In this document: piece by piece, positions 23,901 to 35,111 of the stretch
How the letters are laid out: each line of letters starts with the position of its first letter
How positions within the stretch are numbered: position 1 is the first letter of the stretch
Source of the DNA: Drosophila pseudoobscura
Taxonomy: Eukaryota > Arthropoda > Insecta > Diptera > Drosophilidae
DNA: 64,000 nucleotides
Reading direction: 5' to 3'
NCBI RefSeq assembly: GCF_009870125.1
Contig: NC_046679.1
Coordinates: 4,402,001-4,466,000 of the forward strand
Position numbers and translations under genes: made by a program
The notes under the pieces: generated by a model
Databases searched by the model: none
Told to the model about the DNA's origin: nothing
What the model saw: only the letters and a program-made list of their open reading frames with translations

Positions 23901-26900
23901 ATCCCAGTCGGGCGGCTCCAACAGCCGCAACATCTCCCCGGACTCCTCCTTCGAGATGCATGCCCCACTGCTGCCCAGCTTCAAGGTGACGCCACCGCGA
24001 GCCGTCTGCAAGGCGGGAAAGAGTGCGGCCTACGAGTTTGCGCGCTTCCTGCGGGGCTCCTTTCACGCCAAACGCGCCTCCGTGACGACGGGCCTACGCC
24101 GCTCGCTCAGCGATCCGGATGCAGTGCAGCAAATGGACTTCAGCAAGCCCCCCGTCCTGGGCGATGCCACAAATGTCATACGCGTGAGTCACTTTTAGAT
24201 CTCAATGCACACACAGCACTCCTCCACTGTCATGAATGAATCCATGTATATCCATCTCCTTCGCATCGATTGTCCACCAGCTGGCGGCAATCTATTCCAT
24301 TGTTTACGCTCTTACTCTTGATAATTATTTCACTGGAAGCAGTGTTTATTTACGCCCGAGTCGTCGTCCATCAATTCCCTAGAATATGGGGCTGGCCGAT
24401 ACGGACGTCCATATGGTGGCACCTTGGCTTCCAGGGAACCCCTGCCAAATACAATTGCCCGAAAGATTCCCTCATGATCTTTGTACTCTTAAGACTTGAA
24501 TGTGTTTATTTTGCGATCATTCCGGGTCGTTGGATCGCTGGATTATCGCCGCTGCACCTTAGATTACGCCATTTAGTTATAGTTTACGAGTATTTCGCAC
24601 AATAAAATTCATTTGTTTGTAAATATCGCATATCCATCATCGATTTCTTCAAAGTGGAGGCTGGAGTTCTGGACAAAATCACAGGGAATTTTAATTGAGG
24701 AAAGAACTTTACTCAATCATGATGCTCCTTTGCCTCTGATTTGTGATTATCTTTTGGTTTTTTGGGAGGTCTTTTGCGTCTTTAATCTGGTCTAGACTTT
24801 CGCTCAAGAGAGGACAAATCTGGGTATTTTCCACTTAAGGAAAAGTAAGAGAACAAAATGGTTACCCTACTGAAAATACAGCAGGGGCTTGAGCAATATA
24901 TATAAAAATATATATTCATTGAAGGCGTTGGTATTCCACGTCCAGGGTATTCCATGGTCTGTGATGTGAAATATCTCAAGGAAGGATATGCTGAACATTT
25001 CTGAAGAAAATTCCTTCTATCTGCGACTTTAAGGGTTCCTTCGTAACAATTACCTAAATTGAAGAGTATAATATTTGTTTGGCTTTAAAAGATGTCCGTT
25101 TCAGAGAAAGGATATATCAAATGTACAAATCGAACCGGTAAAAAGCCCATAAAAAATGGATCTTTTACTGCAAGAATATGTTTTATTGTTCCGCTGATCG
25201 CAAACCGACCGAGGGCAGTGCCACATGACGCGCGTCATGTGTCACGGATCAGATCGGCTCTCTGTCATGCAGGAAACAGCTGTAGCAGCAAAATGGGACA
25301 AAGAATATATTTGATTGATAATCAGTAAGATTCCAATCATTATTGTAGTATCCTATCTTTCAAGGAAATCTTTTGCTTTCCCCACAGCTTGGATTGCATC
25401 ATTCATATGCAAATTTGAATATGAACACCTCGTGGTTTTAAAACACCCACTGATTCATTCATATTTTATGGGTCTGCCCACTCTAAGTACTCAAAACATT
25501 GTTTGCCATAATGACTTTCTAATGGTAGCTATTTTATATTGGCAGCGTGTGCCACATTTCACTTTTCAAAATTCACATATTTATACACCCATGAGTGAGT
25601 CGTGAGTCGTCGTGAGTGCTGCGGCCTACACGATCATCCGTTTCCATTCATCAATAAAGAAATTAAGTAAATATTCTATACGCAACGGGGACCAAGCCCA
25701 GCCCCCATCCTGAGTCTTCGGTCGTAAAAGAGTTTTTCGGGCAGTTGTAAAAATTCATTGAACAAACACAATTCAATTCGAATTGTATCTTCTCTTCCGC
25801 CTGGAGCATATTCAGAACACGCATATGACCCGCATAGCCGTCCCATAAAATGAAGGGGGAAAAAACAGAAGCAACAGAATGCCGGATATATTTAATTTAA
25901 TGCACAACCACACACGCAACTGTTCAACAAAATATATGTGAAATTCTGGCTGCACTTTGGGGGATCGAAACAATGCGAAAACGGCGAAAAAAAACCAGAG
26001 AAAAAATATGCGTAAATTGGAGAAAATTATTCTATGATTCTTTCGGTTTTTTGCTCGTGGAAGTTGTCTAAACAAATCATAAATAACAGTGAAATTATCG
26101 ACACACGCAGGCAAGAATTTTCTCCATGACTTTTCACTACGAATCTCTGGGCGCGCACCCCACCCCTCTCTCAAGCCTTTGGATATCTGCAAATTACTTA
26201 ATTTATCAACCAAATGCGCAGCAGAAACAGCCAGCCGCCCGCATTCCATTGTTCGTGGGGCATTTTCCTCCATTCGGGCGGCATTTTAATTATTCCATTC
26301 CAATTGTCTAGCTCTTTGTTTACAGCACATTTTCGAATCGTTTAATTTATTTGCACGCGTTTTTGGCTATATTTAGCGCAATTTATTCACTCGCATAGAC
26401 GGAATTTTTCGCACAGCTACCGTTTTTACCTCATTAAGCGTTTTCCACTGCATACTTATATGGGCACTGGAATTGCCGCCTAAACAAAACATTTGTGTTA
26501 AATTGAGCAAAAATACACAAAAAAAGAAATGGGGCTTAGTGGCTTAATTAATTGACAAAGCAAAAGGCCATTTAATTAAAGCAAAGACAGAGGCAGCGCA
26601 GCGCAGCAGCTGCTACATGCGAAAAAAATGCGTCACGGGAGAGCGAGTTCGAAACTCGTAGTTCGAAATTCGAAGAGAAGCTTGATCGCCAACGGCAAGG
26701 TCTGTAAAACTAGGGTGAGGTGTTGCTAAGGCGCTCTCTTACGATAAACATTATTTTGTAGTTGAAATGCTTCTGTTGTTTTTTTACTTTTTGCATTATA
26801 TAAACAAGTTTTGGGTCGACGACCGATATTCACAAGCACGTAAATTCTTGATAAATCGCGGTCCATCGAGGGTTTTTTGTTGTTGCTGTGGTGGTTGCAG

Positions 26901-29900
26901 CCTGCTTTGAGGGCAGATACACTGTACAGACTTTATTAAAAAAAGAAGTACCTTGAAGATCGTATTTGCCTTCCCTTCTTTTTATAGGCCTTGCACTCAG
27001 CCAGCTGTTGTGTGCTGGCCTCTCTGTCACTCACACTCGTTCAATAAGTCTCCATCTCTGTCCCTCTTTATCTCGTCGCTCACTCTTGTATCTGTATCTG
27101 GTCGTACGGGCTAACGGCTAAAATAATGCCTCAGATTTTCGATCGCATTAAGTTTGAATCGTTGAGGCTTCGAGTACGACGCGGTAATTCCGTGACGCGG
27201 TGCGGATTTTGTTGCAGCGGGCAAGAAAAAGTGTGTGAAAAAAAATGAATACATATATGTGTGTTGTTTGAATGGAATGAAGCCATTACTACTCGTCTTA
27301 TAAAGCCAAAGAGCAAAAGTGTACAGTGAAGTCAGCTCCAACGACTGATGTGATCGTGGAAAAGTAGAGTGACAAAAAAGGCACGTTTTCGCTTTCTTGC
27401 ATTAACCACGCACACACACACACACGCACGCAAAAACTTGGCCAATTCCACACCTTTTGGCAGAACCCGCTTGGAATACGAAAGAAGAAACTGAAATTAA
27501 AAATAAAACATAGAGAAGACACATAAGCCGCGAACACATCCATCGCCGGGTAGGTTCTGGCAGACCTACTACGGGTTTAACAACTCTTATGGTTAGTTTA
27601 TCATTTGCATTCCTAATGGAACCGTACCCCGAAACACCGCCCCCACCAACCCGACGACCAGTGCTCATATTATTTTCAATCAGCCTTTGTCACAGAGACG
27701 CCTTTCCTCAGATAAGATTCGTTTTCATTGTTGTATTGCCACTCCATACAGCCATAATGCATATAGGAATGTGAATATGTATTCATATGTATATGGATTG
27801 TGTGAACCATATAAGGGTTTGCTGTATGATTTATCAGTAATTCTTTGAATTTCTGGCACACTTCGGGGAACTTCTACAACACCAACAACAGCAACACGAT
27901 CCTGTGACTGTGACTGGGTCTCTTGTGAAATTCTACATATGTACATATTTCGTGTAATTCCAAGACCTTTGCCATCATTATTTGATATCATATATTATTT
28001 GCTTGCCATGAGTTCACTCTGTTTATCGCCTCGAATACTCGAAACATTTCTCAAGAAACAGATATGCGTGTTATTTGCTTGGTGTACTATCTGCGGGGGG
28101 AAATATACCATACATACTACCATGTAGTACGTGATATTTTGACGCCTCCAATCGAAAAGCTGTTCTAGATTATGAACGATAGCGCCACTCGCACCATCAG
28201 CCAAAAGACAGAGCCACATCCAAAATAATTTAGAGAGGTACTTGGAGCGGATTAATCGGAGTCGTTGTTGGGATTCCTGTTCAGCTTTCTCTATAATACA
28301 CAGAAACCCTTCATTGAGTGCCACACAATTTTTCCCTCATGGCCAGTAGACCATCAAATATTTGCTCTTTGCGGTGTCTCCACCGACGACCGGCCCGGCT
28401 CCAGGCTCCAATTACCAGAGCTCTGCTAATTAAGTGCCACCCCGAGAGTTGCATCCAACCAAGAGGCGACAGCTTGGCAATCTCTTTACATTGTACATAT
28501 ATAGAAAATATGTACAGATAGGGAGATCAAGTTCATGTGGCCATCGACAGTGCGATTAGCCGCCTGGGTTGTATATAGAGAAATTATCCTATGGATAAAT
28601 AAAATAAGTACAAAAAGAGTGGTAACCTGAGCCGTAAGCCATTGAAGATAATTTACTCGTGGGATTTTGTTTGTTTGTTTTGTCCCCCTAGTCTGTCCCC
28701 ATCTGTTGTTTTCCGCTGAATGCAAACTTATAGGCGGCTGGCTCAATGACTTGCTTGACAGCAGTCGACGGGGCCGAGAGCTCGAGCGCGGAGTCTACGC
28801 CCATGAGATGATGACTCTAATATGAAGAGAGGCAAAAGAGAGGCCATGTAAATGTGAATGTACCCACCGCCACCATCATCACAATCATCACAATCATCAT
28901 CATCATCATCGTCGTCGTAGCAACCATTTCAGCACCGGGAAATGTCCAAGTCAGTGTCCACTGAAGCGTAGAAATATGCCGGGCCCTGGTCGGCTGTTGT
29001 AGGAGTGGTGGTGCGGAGCTGTTTGTTGTTGCACGCGGGTATTATGATTTTGACCAGATGTTTGCCAAAGCAGAAAGAAGAGAAGAAAGGATTTACGATC
29101 CCATAAAGTACATAAATATTTGTATGTACATATGTATTTATGTAAATATATACATATGTATGTGTATGTATGATTTGCTGCAGCATTCAAGCCCTCTTTT
29201 TGTTCTATTCTCTAAACTCCTCAAAGATTTCTCTCATCGAAACTTTGGAAATACCCTTTTTTGGTGCAGCATATGTCAGAACTAGACTACGATCGATTGA
29301 TGATATGATATAAAAACGCTTCTTTAGTTCTATAAGCAACTAAGCACATTCAAGGGTATCCCATGCTTCGATCGCAGAAGTTACTCTCTCCCACCCTCCC
29401 TCCTCTCTCTCTCTTGCTTTTTGTGTGATTTCTCGGCGGTGGAGGCCGTAATTGTTGCTTACTCTTGCGTTTTGCGTTGCCGTTGCATTGCGTTTTCGCT
29501 GCCTAAATTCATTGTTGTTTTTGTTTTAGTTTTAGTTTCCTCTCCTCTCTGCTTTGTTTTCTTTGCGATTTCTGTGAGTCTGTGCTGCGCCGCCGCGGAG
29601 TCGACAATTTGTGAATTGGCTGCCGTTTATTTATTTTAATTATTTTCTTTGGCAAATTGCTCATTTCCTACTTACTGAATGGTTACCCTCGCCAGGCCCC
29701 CCCCTCTCCCCTACCCATCTATGGCTATTGTTTGGCAATCAACGCTGATTTATGCCTGGTTTCGCTGCTGTCGCATTGTTGCTGTCACTCTAGCGGTGAA
29801 TGTGTACATCTGTCCCATGTAGGTGTATGTATGTCTGTCCCACTCTGGCTAGTTGTCTCCAGGGGATGTTCGAAAATTAGTGCAGAAAAGGCTTCGAATT

Positions 29901-32900
29901 TCGAATCTAAACACAAAATGTAAACTTCAATCCGTGAGGGTATCTAAACTCGCGACTCTCAAGGCTAGACTTTTCTTTCCGTTTCCCCTTTGGGAGATTT
30001 TTGAAGATTTGTGACCCCCGAAACAACAATTGCCTGTTGAGGAGGGGCCCAGCCAAAGCCCCAGAGAATCTCAAGTGCAGTTTAAGTAGTTTCAAAGAGT
30101 TTTGTATATTTTTTGACCCACATTTGCAGTTGTGATGAATATTTTGCTCTTATCATAGCAGTTTTTATGTGTGTTGCGTCACAAGAAATCTTTGGTGGAA
30201 ACTTTAAAAGATGCGCAATTGGAATTCTTTCGCAATCAGGCCTCGGAGAAAGCTTCCAGTTAAAAGTGCACATGTGATATATCATTCAATCTATTATTAT
30301 ATATGTTTGCCCCGTCATCTGTGTATTCTCCTAAATTGGTAGCCCGTGTGTCCCACGTATCTCAAAGGCCATACAAATTGGTTGTCTATTAATGAATGAA
30401 AATTGCTTTTGCCCCTTTATGGATGGATGGATGTTTGAATGAATTGTTGTTTAGACTGAAATCCAACCGGAAATGTTTCAAAATTTTCTCTTTTATCTAT
30501 GTATCCACACACGAATGAATACTCATACGAATGTGTGGTTTCTCGGAGTCCCCGAGTGAGTTATGACTTCTGCGAAAACCGAGGTTGGAGAACAAACGAA
30601 AACGACGGGTATTTCGGCTGGGGAATTCATTAATCTTTGGGAACAAAAAGCTATCGTTAAAAGTCGGTGGGAAATGCATAAATACGAAATAGAATAGAGG
30701 TATGGGAGTGTTCCTTCATCTCTGACAAGCGATTATCGTTCGTTGCAAGTGCAGTAAATGGAATGGCAAGCGACATGGGGGGAGGGGGCATCATCATCAT
30801 CATCAGCATAGCTCTACAGAACTGGAGCTCAGACAATTGTTGGGCCGGGAAGGGGGAGGGAAATGGAGCTGCGGACTGGGGGCCTGCTTGTTGCATGCGT
30901 TGCATTGCACAAACAAATTTATGAGCTAACTTGAAAGTTCAAAAGTTTATCGTGTTTTTTGTGTCTGACCATGATAATGACAGAGGCCTGTACATAGATG
31001 GAATGGAATGGAGTGGAGTGGATTACTCACTCGTGTGTCTACAATTTGTAGTCTGTTAATTCGGTTCTCTGTTCTTCCACTTCCTACACTTGTTTTTAAC
31101 TACTTTATTACGCACCAAAAACAACGTCTCAAATTTTCATGTATGTTCTTTCTTTTCGTACGAACACAGAACCGTGCTCTGCCCGCCAATGCCTCGCCCT
31201 TCCGACGAGCCTGGGGTCAGTCTTCATTCCGTACACCGCGCACCGACAAGGGGGCCAAGCAGCTGCAGCCCCACCAGCAGCAGCAGAAGCAGTCGTCATC
31301 GCCGCTGGTGAGACGCACTGCCTCGATGAACGCCTCCGACAATGATATGTACATCAAGACTTTGATGCTGGACGACCTGAAGACGTCGACACGGAGCCAG
31401 CAGCAGCTGAGCCTGCTGCAGGTGCCCAAGATCCTGACCACGCCGGCGCCACCGTCCGCCATATCGGTCAGCGCAGAGACAGCCGCCGCCGCTGACAACC
31501 TGCCAGACAATGGCAGTCCCAGCAGCTGGGGCGGATCCTTCGAGCGAATGCTGCAGGATGCCGCCGGAATGCAGACCTTCTCCGAGTTCCTCAAGAAGGA
31601 GTTCTCGGCGGAAAACATTTACTTTTGGACCGCCTGCGAGCGCTATCGCCTGCTCGAATCGGAGGCGGAGAGGGCCATTCAGGCGAGGGATATCTTTGGG
31701 AAGCATCTGGCGAACAGCAGCAGCGATCCCGTCAACGTGGACTCCCAGGCCCGCAGTCTTACGGAGGAGAAGCTCGCGAGTGCCGCACCGGACATATTTG
31801 CTCCCGCCCAGAAGCAGATATTCAATCTGATGAAATTCGATAGCTACCAGCGCTTCATACGCTCCGATCTCTACAAGAGCTGTGTGGAGGCCGAGCAGAA
31901 GAACCTGCCCCTGCCATACAGCGGCGCCGATCTGGACGAGCTGCTGAAGACAAATTTTCACTTAGCTGCCTCCTCAAAGGTGAGTGTTTTGCATCCACGA
32001 TTGATTGCCAGAATGTTCCCTAATTTCTCTCTTTTGGCAGCTCAAGAAGTCGGTCAGCAATGCCGAGGATCGCCGCCGTAAGAGCCTACTCCCATGGCAC
32101 CGCAAGACGCGGAGCAAGTCTCGCGATCGCACGGAGATCATGTCCGATCTGCAGAGCAGCTCTTTGATGCCAGCGCCGCCGTTGCCGCCACCGACTCTGT
32201 TGTCCAGCGCCTCGCTGAAGATCGCCTCGGGCCAGAATTCGTTGAGTGATCTGCACAGCTCGCGCTCCTCTCTGTCGTCGTTCGATGCCGGAGCATCCGG
32301 CGGCCATGGCGCCAGTGCGGAGAGCGTGTGCTCCCTGTGTCGTGTGATCCTAACGGATGGAGCCACCACGATTGTGCAGACGCGTCCCGGGGAGACGGTG
32401 GGACAGCTCGTAGAGCGGCTGCTGGAGAAGCGGAACCTCGTGTATCCCTACTACGACATTGTGTTCCAGGGCAGCACCAAGTCCATCGATCTGCAGCAGT
32501 CGTCGCAGCTGCTGGCCGGCAAGGAGGTGGTGATCGAGCGCCGAGTGGCCTTCAAGCTGGATCTGCCCGACCCGAAGGTGATCTCCGTGAAGAGCAAGCC
32601 CAAGAAGCAGCTGCACGAGGTGATCAGGCCCATACTGACCAAATACAACTACAAAATGGACAACGTGCAGGTGATAATGCGCGACACTCAGGCCCCGCTC
32701 GACCTCATGCAACCGGTGACGATGGCCGATGGCCAGCGGCTGCGCATCGTTCTGCTCCAGTCGGATTTTCAGTGCGGCGGCGGCAGTAATATGCCGCCGA
32801 AGCAGACTAAACCAATGAAGCCGCTGCCGCCCACGGCACAGGCGCACGCACAGGGACAGCTGGACGAGCTGACGAACAAGATGTTCAACGAGCTGCTGCA

Positions 32901-33902
32901 GAGCAAGGCGGAGGCGGCGGCCAGTGACAGGTCGAAGCCCCAGCCCAGCGATCTATGCTCCATGAAGTCCAACGAGGCGCCCTCGGAGAGCTCCTCCTCC
33001 CTGTTCGAGAGGATGCGGCGGCAGCAGCAGCGCGACAACATTCCTGGCAGCAAGCTGCCCAAACTGAAGAAGAAGTCAACAAGCAGTCAACATTCCGAGG
33101 AGACAACGGCCAATCCCTCCTCCTCCTCCTCTCTGGTGGCGGCGGCGGCAGCAGCAGATCCCAAGAAGCCCATCATTGCAAAGCTGAAGGCGGGCGTGAA
33201 GCTGCAGGTGACCGAGCGAGTAGCTGAGCACCAAGGTGGGTAGCCGTAGCCCCCTGCAGTGCCCCTTGAACGAGAACCGCTAGACTAAACACTCCCTTCC
33301 ATTCTGATTTCACAGATGAACTACTCGAGGGCCTGAAGCGGGCACAACTGGCGCGCCTGGAGGATCAGCGGGGCACTGAGATCAACTTTGATCTGCCCGA
33401 TTTCCTGAAGAACAAGGAGAATCTCAATGCAGCCGTCTCCAAGCTGCGCAAAGTGCGGGCCAACCTGAGTCCCGTCACCAGCAAGGTCCCGCCCAGTCCC
33501 ACAGAGATCCCGCAGCCGGCGCCACGCCTCTCCATCACGCGCAGCCAGCAGCAAGTATCTCCCATGAAGGTGGACCAGGAGCAAGAGACTGAATTGCCTG
33601 TGGACACGCAGGATCAAATTGAATTTGCCAAAGCGCCGCCACCGTTGCCGCCAAAGCCAAAGGTACTGCCCATCAAGCCATCCAACTGGGGAGTGGCCGT
33701 GCCGCAGACAGCCGGAATATACTGCAACAAATACTCGCCCACCAAACAGGTCCCAACGTCGCCCACGACAAAGGTTGCTGTGGTCTCCGCAGCGGCATTT
33801 GTCAGCAAAATTCCCCTGGACATTGGACGCAAGACGCTGGAGGAGGCGGCGGCGGGCACGCGGTGCGCCTACCTGGACGAGCCGAGCAGCAGTTTTGTGT
33901 GA
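12817..33902 (+). CDS. loco: locomotion defects (RGS12/14-type G-protein regulator), long isoform
   Basis: Loco accelerates GTP hydrolysis by G-alpha-i/o and inhibits GDP release through GoLoco. In flies it acts in glial blood-brain barrier formation, asymmetric division and stress resistance. The long isoform joins 12817-14967, 31170-31979, 32041-33235 and 33316-33902 in phase: 1580 aa. Domains in order: PDZ (about residues 67-147, GFGFTI carboxylate loop), PTB/PID (about 245-420), a Ser/Ala-rich linker, RGS (about 820-960, core FSEFLKKEFSAENIYFW), two Ras-binding-like domains (RBD, about 1090-1240) and GoLoco near 1390-1420 (ARLEDQRGTEINFDLPDF). The C-terminus SSSFV fits a class I PDZ ligand. 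Two further first exons (16854, 23047) splice to the same phase-0 acceptor at 31170. The exon at 12817 starts at the first Met before the His run; the upstream frame is open and probably untranslated. Confidence 0.93.
14968..16853. other. loco intron and upstream region of the second promoter
   Basis: Non-coding. It contains a GGATC-type simple repeat (about 16036-16070), a perfect CRE TGACGTCA (16208-16215), a GAGA tract (about 16240-16262), GTAT and CA microsatellites, and pyrimidine tracts. The last ~400 bp probably form the 5' UTR of the short exon at 16854. Confidence 0.5.
16208..16215. promoter_or_regulatory. Perfect CRE (TGACGTCA) upstream of loco exon 2
   Basis: Palindromic cAMP-response element about 640 bp upstream of the start codon at 16854, followed within 25 bp by a GAGAGAGG tract. 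A functional role is inferred, not shown. Confidence 0.4.
16854..16901 (+). CDS. loco: loco alternative first coding exon 2 (16 codons)
   Basis: ATG at 16854 opens a 48-bp coding exon (MSFRELVCGLYSEENP) that ends at a GTAAGC donor in phase 0. It can therefore join directly to the shared exon at 31170. The upstream AT-rich sequence with AAAACAAAAA before the ATG resembles a Drosophila leader and gives a good CAAAATG start context. This makes a short RGS14-like isoform lacking PDZ and PTB. Confidence 0.7.
20030..20335 (+). promoter_or_regulatory. Possible additional loco promoter and leader
   Basis: A GC-rich island in AT-rich intron. It has a CTCTCTGTCTCTTTC GAGA-type tract (about 20056-20076), an initiator-like GTCAGTC with its A at 20218, and downstream sequence with the look of a fly 5' UTR. 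There is no DPE at +28. Low confidence; an enhancer is the alternative. Confidence 0.3.
20771..20994 (+). repeat. Degenerate 11-bp array of AAACGC in phase
   Basis: AAACGC begins at 20771, 20782, 20825, 20836, 20857, 20879, 20924, 20935, 20967 and 20989, always on the same strand. AAAGCG variants begin at 20813, 20867 and 20911. Nearly all offsets are close to multiples of about 10.9 bp. Pairs such as AAACGCACTGG/AAACGC show an 11-bp unit. This is either a decayed minisatellite or a helically phased site cluster. Confidence 0.75.
22915..22949 (+). promoter_or_regulatory. loco: Initiator plus DPE-like promoter for loco exon 3
   Basis: TTCAGTC places an initiator A at 22917. Exactly at +28 to +33 (22944-22949) lies GAACGT, matching the DPE consensus RGWYVT at five of six positions. 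The coding exon starts 130 bp downstream, giving a short leader. No TATA box lies at -30. Confidence 0.5.
23047..24183 (+). CDS. loco: loco alternative first coding exon 3 (379 codons)
   Basis: The exon starts MNNRNINSTKIPVIKS and ends in phase 0 at ATACGC before GTGAGT, matching the acceptor at 31170. It contains no PDZ or PTB. Features are a His-rich run, a conserved-looking helix ENLTRFVREFEER, a second near RSCRSAARVLQFFSSAAKRR, and an acidic EEEEEDDEEHDDG stretch followed by Ser-rich sequence. The last part (SAAYEFARFLRGSFHAKRAS, then RRSLSDPDA) is basic with a consensus RRSLSDP that could be an AGC-kinase or 14-3-3 site. It has a promoter of its own about 130 bp upstream. Confidence 0.85.
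25218..25245. other. 28-nt near-perfect palindrome
   Basis: The inner 20 bases CACATGACGCGCGTCATGTG are a perfect palindrome. One mismatch pair and three more complementary bases on each side extend it to 28. It contains two inverted TGACG half-sites with a CG spacer. It is GC-rich in AT-rich intron. Confidence 0.8.
28865..28918 (+). repeat. ATC / GTC trinucleotide microsatellite
   Basis: Runs of CATCATCACAATCATC followed by uninterrupted ATC units and then CGTCGTCGT. Intronic, no coding frame implied. Confidence 0.85.
31170..33902 (+). CDS. loco: loco shared 3' exons (RGS, RBD x2, GoLoco)
   Basis: Common to all inferred isoforms. Exon 31170-31979 carries the RGS domain; exon 32041-33235 carries a basic linker, two tandem Raf-like Ras-binding domains (one begins VCSLCRVILTDG, the other VAFKLDLPDPKV) and a Ser/Pro-rich linker; exon 33316-33902 carries GoLoco (ELLEGLKRAQLARLEDQRG then TEINFDLPDFL) with the acidic-Gln-Arg core DQRG whose Arg reaches into the G-alpha nucleotide pocket. 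Introns are 61 and 80 bp. The last residues are SSSFV. Confidence 0.93.
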
Positions 33903-34413
33903 TACTTCCTGGATTCCCTATTCCCCATGAATGGAATTGGCATTGTTTTTAACTGGTCCTGAAATGCTTATGTACATATATATCTGCACTATTTATTGAT
34001 ACCCGAACTCTCTCTGTTGAATGAATGTCCACCACATGACCAACCATGACCATGAGCCTTCTATGTAATCTACAATAACTAGCAACCATAAGCCCTTAGC
34101 TTTAAACATTTTGTATAAATATACAACAAACATATGCATATAAAACGTGGAAAATTGTTATTTCTAGATTAAGAATATGTGTATATCTTCCACATGGATA
34201 GATGGAACGGTTTTCAAAGCTTTTCAGAGCCTATGTATAATTAATGGAAATATTTTGGAAATACATGCCATAACGAGGCAAGTGTTGGCGCTTAAAAACA
34301 AAACTGAAACACATTTCCCATTAGAGATCCAAAGTTCACATTTTAAGTGTCCGTATATAAAGGCCCGTTGGCCGTTTCTGTAGTAAACAGTTTAGAAAAT
34401 AAACCCTCAAGCG
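33903..34413. other. Region between loco and the first Kunitz gene
   Basis: Contains the loco 3' UTR (AT-rich, with AATCTACAATAACT and TTTGTATAAATATAC near the end) and then the promoter of Kunitz gene 1: the shared upstream block at 34272-34290 and a TATATAAAG box at 34354. Confidence 0.55.
34272..34395 (+). promoter_or_regulatory. Kunitz gene 1 promoter
   Basis: AACGAGGCAAGTGTTGGCG (shared block, forkhead half changed), GAAACACATTTCCCATTAG (34306-34324), TATATAAAG at 34354 and an initiator-like ACAGTTT with its A at 34389. Confidence 0.7.
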
Positions 34414-34755
34414 ATGGTGAAGCTAATGCTGAATTTTGCGATTCTAAGCCTGCTGCTTTGTCTGGCATCAGCAACCAAAAAGGAGTTGCTTGAGCACCGA
34501 AAGAGTAAGTGAAAACTACGAGTGGATGCACTTTTGATAATTCAACTGTGATACTTCTCTACAGAGATTTGCATGCAACCTAGCGACTATGGCAGCTGCA
34601 AGGAAAGACGGTTGCGATGGTATTACGATCCAACGGCCAACGCCTGCAAGCCCTTCACCTATAGTGGCTGCGGTGGAACCTACAATCGATTCGAACGCGA
34701 AACCGAATGCTGGAACTATTGTATGGACCCGGATATCTTTTACGAAACTAGCTAG
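34414..34755 (+). CDS. Secreted Kunitz-domain serine protease inhibitor 1 (P1 Lys)
   Basis: Exons 34414-34504 and 34565-34755 join in phase 1 to 93 aa. The signal peptide is MVKLMLNFAILSLLLCLASA. The mature protein is a single Kunitz/BPTI domain with the exact spacing C-x8-C-x15-C-x7-C-x12-C-x3-C and the core YSGCGGTYNRF. The residue after the second Cys, the P1 reactive-site position, is Lys, which predicts inhibition of trypsin-like proteases. It is the first of five tandem genes with the same 91-bp first exon and intron position. Site of expression is unknown; the TATA promoter suggests strong tissue-specific secretion. I do not know a gene symbol. Confidence 0.92.
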
Positions 34756-34983
34756 GGATTCCATAAGTTTTCCCATGTACAAAGGGATGGATGTGGAATT
34801 GGTGGATAATATCTATTGAATAAACCGTATTTGCTTTGAAATCTTCAGCTATCAAAGATGCAGCAAAGAGTGTCAGTTGCTACCGATTATATCCTCTGTA
34901 TATGTAAAATGGAAAACTAGTATAAATATATGGTATATGCATTTAGTATCTTTTAATTAACTTACTTATCTAGTAAATATTTT

Positions 34984-35090
34984 AACGAGGCAAGTGTTTG
35001 CCTGAAACAGATTTCCCATTAGATATTCCAAGGGCTCCATTTCAGCGGCCGTCTATAAAAGGCTGTTGACCATTTGTGGAGCAGTCAGTT
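34984..35090 (+). promoter_or_regulatory. Kunitz gene 2 promoter
   Basis: AACGAGGCAAGTGTTTGCC at 34984-35002 (contains forkhead-type TGTTTGC), GAAACAGATTTCCCATTAG, TATAAAAG at 35054 and initiator TCAGTT with its A at 35087. Confidence 0.75.
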
Positions 35091-35111
35091 GACCAAATAA
35101 ACCCTTAAGTT

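Larger units (their letters stand above)
24184..31169. other. loco intron before the shared exons
   Basis: Seven kilobases without a supportable gene. It contains the palindrome at 25218-25245, a TTCGAA-rich stretch near 26650-26680, a CA tract near 27410-27425, ATC/GTC microsatellite at 28865-28918, TATG-type repeats near 29110-29170, and GGAATG repeats near 31000. Short ORFs here have no domain signal and match microsatellites. Confidence 0.5.

Noticed and set aside
23394-24066. Plus and minus ORFs overlapping loco exon 3
   Set aside because: Alternate frames of the Ser/Glu/Gln-rich exon; no conserved motif.
26640-26690. GTTCGAAACTCG / TTCGAAATTCGAAG stretch as heat-shock elements
   Set aside because: Spacing of GAA and TTC units does not make three adjacent 5-bp units, and no gene start is nearby.
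26796-26830. TATATAAAC with possible initiator
   Set aside because: No downstream coding exon or leader could be joined; likely chance in AT-rich sequence.
29058-29285. Short ORFs over TATG repeats near 29.1 kb
   Set aside because: Tyr/Ile/Cys/Met-rich translation of a microsatellite.
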